Positions 6,156-10,900 of a DNA stretch of 10,900 bases are shown here, piece after piece. The position numbers were made by a program, and so were the translations under genes. Under the pieces are notes generated by a model, which saw only the letters and a list, made by a program, of their open reading frames with translations, was not told the origin of the DNA and made no database searches. Position 1 is the stretch's first letter. Each line of letters opens with the position of its first letter. Origin of the DNA: an uncultured Lentisphaeria bacterium (GTDB lineage: Bacteria; Verrucomicrobiota; Lentisphaeria; Oligosphaerales; Oligosphaeraceae); assembly GCA_934661755.1 (NCBI GenBank), contig CAKUJM010000065.1, forward strand, positions 1-10,900. The letters are read 5' to 3'.

Positions 6156-7265
6156 ATGGCCAAAGAACCCGCTGTTTCGACCAACGAGCTATCCAACCGC
6201 AACCTGAAGCTGGCGATCTCCTCCATCGAGAAGGAGTTCGGCAAGGGCGCGATCATGCGTCTGGGCGACCAGCCCAACCTGTCGATTCCGACCATCAGCA
6301 CCGGATCCATGGCCCTGGACATCGCCACCGGCATCGGCGGCGTGCCGCGTGGCCGGATCATCGAGATCTACGGTCCGGAGTCCTCCGGAAAGACCACGAT
6401 CTGCCTGCATGTCATCGCCAATGCCCAGAAGGCCGGCGGCACCTGCGCCTTCATCGACACCGAGCACGCATTGGATCCGCGCTATGCCCGGGTAATTGGC
6501 GTGGACACCGACAATCTCCTGGTGGCGCAGCCGGATTGCGGCGAGGACGCGCTCAACATCGCGGACACCCTGGTGCGTTCCAACGCCATCGACGTGCTGG
6601 TGGTTGACTCGGTGGCCGCGCTGGTTCCGAAGGCAGAAATCGAGGGCGAGATGGGTGACAGCCATGTCGGACTGCACGCCCGTCTGATGAGCCAGGCGCT
6701 GCGCAAGCTCACCGCCATTGTCAGCAAGACCAACACCTGCATGATCTTCACCAACCAGATCCGGGAGAAGATCGGCGTGATGTTCGGCAATCCGGAGACC
6801 ACCACCGGCGGTCGCGCCCTGAAATTCTACGCATCGATGCGCCTTGAGATCCGCCGCACCGCATCGATCAAGAGTCCGGACGGCAAGACATTGGGCAACA
6901 AGGTCAAGGTCAAGGTCGCCAAGAACAAGCTGGCGGCGCCCTTCCAGGAGTGCGAGTTCGACATCATGTTCAACGAGGGCATTTCCCGTGCCGGATCGAT
7001 CATGGCGGTGGCATTGGAGATGGGCATTCTGGAGAAGCGCGGATCCTGGTTCTCCTTTGGCGACACCCAGGTCGGCCAGGGTGCGGAGCAGGCCAAGGCC
7101 GCCATCAAGGGCGATCCGCAGCTGGAAGCCGCGATCATCGCCAAAATCCAGGCGAAAATGCCGGGTCAGATGGCGGAAAACAACCGCAAGGCGGCGGACA
7201 CCCCGGCCATCCCCGCCGGCGACGACGACGCGCTGGACGACGAAGTGCCAATCGACGGCGAGTAG
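6156..7265 (+). CDS. recA: RecA recombinase
   Basis: A 369-aa ATP-dependent strand-exchange protein that coats single-stranded DNA, drives homologous recombination and acts as co-protease for LexA-type repressors. Walker A GPESSGKTT places the ATP-binding lysine at K79; Walker B VLVVDSVAAL has D151. The L2/FTNQIREKIGVMFGNPETTTGG region and the KFYASMRLEIRR block are canonical. The C-terminus ends in the usual acidic tail (DDDALDDEVPIDGE). The protein is slightly longer than typical (about 345-355) through an N-terminal extension of some 7 residues and the tail. The start at 6156 fits MAKE... of many RecA proteins; no Shine-Dalgarno sequence precedes it. pncC lies 223 bp upstream, and a promoter candidate and leader hairpin sit between. 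A strong terminator follows, so recA appears monocistronic or the last gene of its unit. Confidence 0.98.
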   Translation: MAKEPAVSTNELSNRNLKLAISSIEKEFGKGAIMRLGDQPNLSIPTISTGSMALDIATGIGGVPRGRIIEIYGPESSGKTTICLHVIANAQKAGGTCAFIDTEHALDPRYARVIGVDTDNLLVAQPDCGEDALNIADTLVRSNAIDVLVVDSVAALVPKAEIEGEMGDSHVGLHARLMSQALRKLTAIVSKTNTCMIFTNQIREKIGVMFGNPETTTGGRALKFYASMRLEIRRTASIKSPDGKTLGNKVKVKVAKNKLAAPFQECEFDIMFNEGISRAGSIMAVALEMGILEKRGSWFSFGDTQVGQGAEQAKAAIKGDPQLEAAIIAKIQAKMPGQMAENNRKAADTPAIPAGDDDALDDEVPIDGE

Positions 7266-7272
7266 GCGTCAT

Positions 7273-7321
7273 TGCCCCATCCCCGCCGGTGCCGTCATCC
7301 GTGCCGGAATGGGGCATTTTT
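7273..7321 (+). terminator. Rho-independent terminator of recA
   Basis: TGCCCCAT (7273-7280) pairs perfectly with ATGGGGCA (7309-7316), with a further inner CCGG/CCGG stem, and T5 (7317-7321) follows directly. It lies 7 bp after the recA stop codon. Confidence 0.85.
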
Positions 7322-7432
7322 CCTTGACTGCGCCATGGCAAAGTATGGAATGCGGGTTAATTTTAGTCATCCGACCGGAAAATGTTTTTTCGACACCGCA
7401 TTTCAAACCCACAAACCCTCTTTTTTCCCAAA

Positions 7433-7972
7433 ATGAAAAAATTTCTGTTGGCGATGGCGGTCATGGTGATGACTGCCGGCTTCGTTTCAGCATTTGACAC
7501 CACTGCGTTTCAGATTGGCGTCTGGGCTCCGAAGGTGCAACTAGTGCCGCCGGAGATTGCGCTTTCGGGTTTGAAATTGAACCTGCCGTATGGCAACAAC
7601 GGCCAGGTCACCGGTTTGGATATCGGCTTGGTCTCCATCAACCGCGAGCAGAACGACCAGCTCAGCGCCCATGTCTCGGCGTTGCAGGTGAATCTTTGGA
7701 ACAGCACCAACGGCGTTTTCGCGGGCGTCCAGGTCGGCCTTTACAACGAGGCGGTCAACTCCTCCGGCATCAAGATCGGCCTGATCAACAACACCAGCAG
7801 CATTTCCCGCGGCGTCGAGGTCGGGCTGGTCAATTCCGCCCTGGAATTCCATGGCCTGCAGGTCGGGTTGATCAACTACACGGAATTTTTGACCGGCGTG
7901 CAGGTCGGCATTGTAAACATCGCCACCAAGTCCACGCTGCCGTTCTTCCCGATTATCAACATGTGCTTCTAG
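7433..7972 (+). CDS. Secreted protein with tandem GLxVGLxN repeats (LA_2272-like surface repeat)
   Basis: A 179-aa exported protein of unknown function. An N-terminal signal peptide (MKKFLLAMAVMVM... with probable cleavage near SA-F, residues 19-21) is followed by about seven repeats of some 14-15 residues from about residue 61 to 170: GLDIGLVSINR, ALQVNLWNSTN, GVQVGLYNEAV, GIKIGLINNTS, GVEVGLVNSAL, GLQVGLINYTE, GVQVGIVNIAT. Regular alternation of hydrophobic residues predicts short beta-strands, and the chain ends in an aromatic residue (MCF). The pattern resembles the surface repeats first named from Leptospira LA_2272, which is known from family resemblance only. The start at 7433 was chosen because the signal peptide begins there; an ATG at 7382 would prepend 17 residues. 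No Shine-Dalgarno sequence, but a T6 tract lies just upstream. It sits between recA and XPB with terminators on both sides, suggesting independent expression. Confidence 0.75.
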   Translation: MKKFLLAMAVMVMTAGFVSAFDTTAFQIGVWAPKVQLVPPEIALSGLKLNLPYGNNGQVTGLDIGLVSINREQNDQLSAHVSALQVNLWNSTNGVFAGVQVGLYNEAVNSSGIKIGLINNTSSISRGVEVGLVNSALEFHGLQVGLINYTEFLTGVQVGIVNIATKSTLPFFPIINMCF

Positions 7973-8035
7973 CGTGATGCGGAAGGGGGGGGGAATGGAG
8001 TCTTCCCCGATGGCGGGGAGGCGTCCTTGCAGTGT

Positions 8036-8076
8036 GGGCAGCGCCCGCCTTTACCGGTGCGGCGCTGCCCGCTTTT
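8036..8076 (+). terminator. Terminator-like hairpin just before the XPB start codon
   Basis: GGGCAGCGCC (8036-8045) pairs perfectly with GGCGCTGCCC (8061-8070), loop 15 nt, followed after 2 nt by TTTT. It would end transcription of the repeat-protein gene. A second hairpin upstream (8002-8009 with 8014-8021, loop ATGG) lacks a T-tract. The stem ends only 12 nt before the XPB ATG at 8083, so it could instead act in the XPB leader. Confidence 0.65.
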
Positions 8077-8082
8077 CAATTT

Positions 8083-9471
8083 ATGCTGGAGCTTGAATTT
8101 CAATCCGGGACCATCCTGCTGCGCGATCCCGCCCATCCGGATGCCGCGTTGCCGCAGTCGATTGCCGCACTCTGCGTATATGATCCGCGGGAGCAATGCT
8201 GGCGGGCGGCGGCGCAGGACTACGCCGAAATCGTCACTCCGCTATACCGCAATGGCATCGATTATTGCGACCATGCCAAGGCCTTTGCGCCGTTGGCGCT
8301 GACGTTGCACAGCGACAAGCATCCGCGCGACTATCAGCGGGAGGCCATCGACGCCTGGGAGGGATGCCACCGGCGCGGGGTGGTCGTCCTGCCGACCGGC
8401 ACTGGCAAGTCCTTCCTGGCGCAATTGGCGATTTTGCGCGCCGCGCGTCCGGCGCTGGTGGTGGTCCCCACCCTGGATCTGCTGGCCCAGTGGGCCTTGC
8501 AGCTGCGCAGCGCCTTCCGTTGCAGCATCGGGCTGCTTGGCGGGGGATCGCATGACCTCCAGCCGATCACGGTTGCCACCTACGACTCCGCCCAGATGCG
8601 GATGGACCAGATCGGCAACCGCTTCGGGCTGCTGGTGGTTGACGAATGCCATCACCTTCCCGGCGCGGTCTATTCGCAACTGGCGAAATTCTCCATCGCC
8701 CCCTATCGCCTGGGCCTGACTGCCACTCCGGAGCGCATGGACGGCCTTGACAGCCTGTACGGGCGGCTTCTGGGTCCGATCTGCTACCGACGGGAAATCA
8801 CCGACCTGCCGGAATGCGAGGTGCTGTCGCCGTACGACACCATCACGTTGGAGACGCAGCTGGATTCCGACGAGCAGGACGAATACCGCCGCGCCCACGA
8901 ATGCTACATCAATTTCGTGCGTCAGAACCGCATCGACTTCTCTTCGCCGCGTGGATGGGGAATCTTCCTGCAGAGCTGTTTTCGGATGCCGGGGGGGCGC
9001 GAGGCGCTGGACGCCTACCTGGCGCAGAAGCGCATCGCCCGCACTTCCCGCGCCAAATTGCGCCAGCTATGGGAATTGATCAAGATCCACCGTCATGACC
9101 GGGTGATCATATTCACCGCCGACAACGCCACCGCCTATCAGATTGGCAACCTCTTCCGGCTGCCGGTCATCACCCACCACACCAGGAGTGCGGAGCGATG
9201 CGCCTTCCTGTCGGGGTTCCGCGACGGGATCTTCCAGATTCTGGTCACCAGCAAGGTCCTCAACGAGGGCGTGGATGTCCCCGCCGCCAACATCGGCATC
9301 GTGATGTCCGGATCCGGATCCATCCGCGAGCATGTCCAGCGGCTGGGGCGGATCCTGCGCCCGGCGCCGGGAAAGACGGCGTTGCTCTACGAGCTGGTCA
9401 GCACCGGCACCTCGGAGACCTACGTCTCCGAACGGCGGCGCCAGCATTGCGCATTCGACGCCCTGTCATAA
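8083..9471 (+). CDS. xpb: XPB/Ssl2-like superfamily 2 DNA helicase
   Basis: A 462-aa ATP-dependent DNA translocase/helicase related to eukaryotic and archaeal XPB (Rad25). An N-terminal damage-recognition-like domain (about 1-70; VYDPREQCWRAAAQDYAEI resembles the archaeal domain) precedes two helicase lobes. Motif I is LPTGTGKS (K109), motif II DECHH (D187, E188), motif III LTATPERMDG (213-), and motif VI QRLGRILRP (Q419 to P427). SKVLNEGVDVPAAN is the preceding RecA-like lobe 2 block. A GTG at 8032 is in frame but would place the terminator-like hairpin inside the gene, and the fold begins at MLELEFQSG, so 8083 is preferred. No Shine-Dalgarno sequence. The stop is 15 nt before the Bax1 gene, so the two are almost certainly cotranscribed. 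In archaea XPB and Bax1 form a helicase-nuclease proposed for nucleotide excision repair; the same partnership is inferred here. Confidence 0.9.
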   Translation: MLELEFQSGTILLRDPAHPDAALPQSIAALCVYDPREQCWRAAAQDYAEIVTPLYRNGIDYCDHAKAFAPLALTLHSDKHPRDYQREAIDAWEGCHRRGVVVLPTGTGKSFLAQLAILRAARPALVVVPTLDLLAQWALQLRSAFRCSIGLLGGGSHDLQPITVATYDSAQMRMDQIGNRFGLLVVDECHHLPGAVYSQLAKFSIAPYRLGLTATPERMDGLDSLYGRLLGPICYRREITDLPECEVLSPYDTITLETQLDSDEQDEYRRAHECYINFVRQNRIDFSSPRGWGIFLQSCFRMPGGREALDAYLAQKRIARTSRAKLRQLWELIKIHRHDRVIIFTADNATAYQIGNLFRLPVITHHTRSAERCAFLSGFRDGIFQILVTSKVLNEGVDVPAANIGIVMSGSGSIREHVQRLGRILRPAPGKTALLYELVSTGTSETYVSERRRQHCAFDALS

Positions 9472-9486
9472 CCGCCTCTGCCAACA

Positions 9487-10737
9487 ATGCTGAACAGCGA
9501 CCTCATCAGCGCCCGTCTCCGCAAGGAGCAGCTGCTTCCAAATTTCCTCCGCCCGCCGACGGCATTGCATCTGGCGATCGTCCGGCAGATGCTGTCGCTC
9601 TACCGCGAAGCCGCCCAGCGCCATGCCAGCGCCGGCGAAATGGAGTCGGTGACCACCCCGGTCGTCAATGGCGCCCCCGACCGCAGGTTTGCGATGGCGA
9701 TCAGGAAGCTTCTTGACGACCGCTGTGTCTTCAGCCATGCCGACGGGCGCGACTACGCCGCCCTGCGCGACCAGCTGTTCCGCTGTTCCTCCGCATTGCT
9801 GCAAGGGACTCAGCCGCTGGACGAACTTGATCGCTATCGCCAGGCGATCCGGCAGCGCCTTCCGGAAAACGAATTGCTGCGCGACAACCAGATCTACGGC
9901 GACCTCCCCGACTACGACTGCCTGGACAAATTCGACGATCTCACCGAGCAGCAGCTATTGGAGCGCTACGACATTTCGCTGGTGCAGTCGCTGCTGCTTT
10001 CCGCCAGCCATCTGGCCGTCATGGTCCGCACCCGCGAGATCCCCAGGCTGCGGCGTCTTTTCAAGTATCTCCGCTTCTTCCAGCTTCTGTGCACCATCGA
10101 GGGCGACGACGACAAGGCGATGAAGCATGACGACGGGCTATACGAGCTGAAAATGGTGATTGACGGTCCCGCCAGCATCCTCGAGCAGAGCCGCCGCTAC
10201 GGCCTGCAGCTGGCGATATTCTTCCCCGCCATCTGCACCATGGATGAATGGAGGATTTCCGCACGCGTCGAATGGCGCGGCCATCCGGCGATGCTGGCTT
10301 TGGACCAGGAAAGCCAGCTGAAGTGCCCGTATCATAATTTTGCGGCATACATCCCCGACGAGATCAAGCTCTTCAGCCGTCATTTCGCCGAGAGCATCGA
10401 TGATTGGAGGATCATCACCGACGTGCCATTTCTGCGGGGGGCGGGGCGCGAGGTCATTGTGCCGGACTTCTCCTTTGCCAACCGTCACGGCAGGGTCGTG
10501 CATTTGGAGCTGTTCAACCGATGGCACGCCAACGGCCTGGCGGAACGGATCGCCTGGCTGGAAAAGCACCCGAAGCTACCGCTGGTCCTGGGCGTGGACA
10601 AGAGCCTCGTCCGGAAGCCGGAGATTGCCGAGGTTCTTGGGAACTCGCCATGGTTCGCCCAATTCGGCTTCACCTATCGTGACTACCCGACTTGTGACAA
10701 GACCCGGCGCATTCTCGAACGCCGGTGCGGAAAGTAG
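9487..10737 (+). CDS. bax1: Bax1 (DUF790) nuclease, XPB partner
   Basis: A 416-aa protein of the DUF790/Bax1 family, described in archaea as an XPB-binding structure-specific endonuclease. The N-terminus LNSDLISARLRKEQLLPNFL is the family's opening motif. The middle part has YDISLVQSLLLSASHL (161-) and the hallmark IDGPAS...SRRYG (225-239). The C-terminal nuclease-like region has VPDFSF (D327), HLELF (E341) and downstream lysines K360/K363, a layout compatible with a PD-(D/E)xK-type centre; the exact catalytic assignment is inferred. The helicase gene ends 15 nt upstream, supporting one operon and one complex. The start at 9487 matches the family N-terminus; no Shine-Dalgarno sequence, so translation may depend on coupling to the helicase. 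The gene is full length, with no frameshift. Confidence 0.88.
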   Translation: MLNSDLISARLRKEQLLPNFLRPPTALHLAIVRQMLSLYREAAQRHASAGEMESVTTPVVNGAPDRRFAMAIRKLLDDRCVFSHADGRDYAALRDQLFRCSSALLQGTQPLDELDRYRQAIRQRLPENELLRDNQIYGDLPDYDCLDKFDDLTEQQLLERYDISLVQSLLLSASHLAVMVRTREIPRLRRLFKYLRFFQLLCTIEGDDDKAMKHDDGLYELKMVIDGPASILEQSRRYGLQLAIFFPAICTMDEWRISARVEWRGHPAMLALDQESQLKCPYHNFAAYIPDEIKLFSRHFAESIDDWRIITDVPFLRGAGREVIVPDFSFANRHGRVVHLELFNRWHANGLAERIAWLEKHPKLPLVLGVDKSLVRKPEIAEVLGNSPWFAQFGFTYRDYPTCDKTRRILERRCGK

Positions 10738-10786
10738 GATGGCGGGAAAGCACCTCGGTCACGTGATTCCCTCCCCCAAAAACAAA

Positions 10787-10803
10787 AAAAACCACCGGTT
10801 TTT
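10787..10803. terminator. Bidirectional terminator between bax1 and tRNA-Val
   Basis: AAAAACC (10787-10793) pairs with GGTTTTT (10797-10803) around the loop ACC. On the plus strand the right arm supplies the T-tract for the XPB-Bax1 unit. On the minus strand the stem runs into T8 and then GTTTTT, a stronger signal, ending transcription of the tRNA. The stem has only two G-C pairs, so strength on the plus strand is uncertain. Confidence 0.65.
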
Positions 10804-10828
10804 CTTCCCGATGGCTTCTGATGGCAAA

Positions 10829-10900
10829 TGGTGTGCGATGCAGGACTCGGACCAGCGACCTCTACCGTGTCAGGGTAGCGCTCTAACCAACTGAGCTAAT
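10829..10900 (-). tRNA. tRNA-Val(GAC), 5' end cut by the window
   Basis: The minus strand reads acceptor positions 6-7 (AT), then TA, D-arm GCTC...GAGC, a perfect anticodon stem CTACC/GGTAG with loop CTGACAC (anticodon GAC, reading GUC codons), variable loop, T-arm, acceptor strand ATCGCAC, discriminator A and an encoded CCA (10829-10831). The first five bases (predicted GTGCG) lie beyond 10900. The T-arm is odd: stem GCTGG/CCTGC has a T·T mismatch at 51:63, and the loop reads TCCGAGT with C at position 55 where T (pseudouridine) is standard. Confidence 0.9.

Noticed and set aside
8032..8082. GTG start that would add 17 residues to the XPB helicase
   Set aside because: It would put the terminator-like hairpin inside the coding region and the added residues do not resemble the damage-recognition domain.

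Overview
This is a GC-rich bacterial chromosome segment with ordinary housekeeping genes, DNA-repair genes and an oxidative-stress pair. No phage, transposon or CRISPR signature was seen. Reverse rubrerythrin next to a PerR-type regulator suggests an anaerobe or microaerophile. The secreted GLxVGLxN-repeat protein, the scarcity of Shine-Dalgarno sequences and the RNase E/G architecture would suit the PVC superphylum (Lentisphaerae-like). That placement is a low-confidence guess, since no 16S rRNA or other marker lies in the window.

Layout. Bases 1-152 hold two copies of a 29-nt palindrome-containing repeat. Minus-strand genes follow: a PerR-type Fur-family regulator (194-607) and, upstream of it in transcription order, reverse rubrerythrin (832-1386). 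The promoter region of the rubrerythrin gene holds two adjacent 7-1-7 dyads that resemble Fur-family operators. All other protein genes are on the plus strand: fmt (1725-2702), an RNase E/G with a very large disordered insertion (2764-5298), pncC (5399-5932), recA (6156-7265, with its own promoter candidate and a clear terminator), a secreted repeat protein (7433-7972), and a closely spaced pair encoding an XPB-like helicase (8083-9471) and a Bax1/DUF790 nuclease (9487-10737). A bidirectional terminator then separates this pair from a tRNA-Val(GAC) on the minus strand that is cut by the window end.

How the genes work together. The minus-strand pair looks like a peroxide sensor beside a peroxide-reducing enzyme. 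fmt, the RNase and pncC serve translation initiation, RNA processing and decay, and NAD salvage. pncC next to recA is a familiar bacterial gene order. RecA (recombination) and XPB-Bax1 (helicase-nuclease, proposed for excision repair) make the right half a repair-enriched region. The most unusual points are the RNase E/G whose S1 domain is split by about 360 low-complexity residues carrying repeated short motifs, and the archaeal-style XPB-Bax1 pair in a bacterium. I did not find a clearly new multi-gene defence or mobile system.
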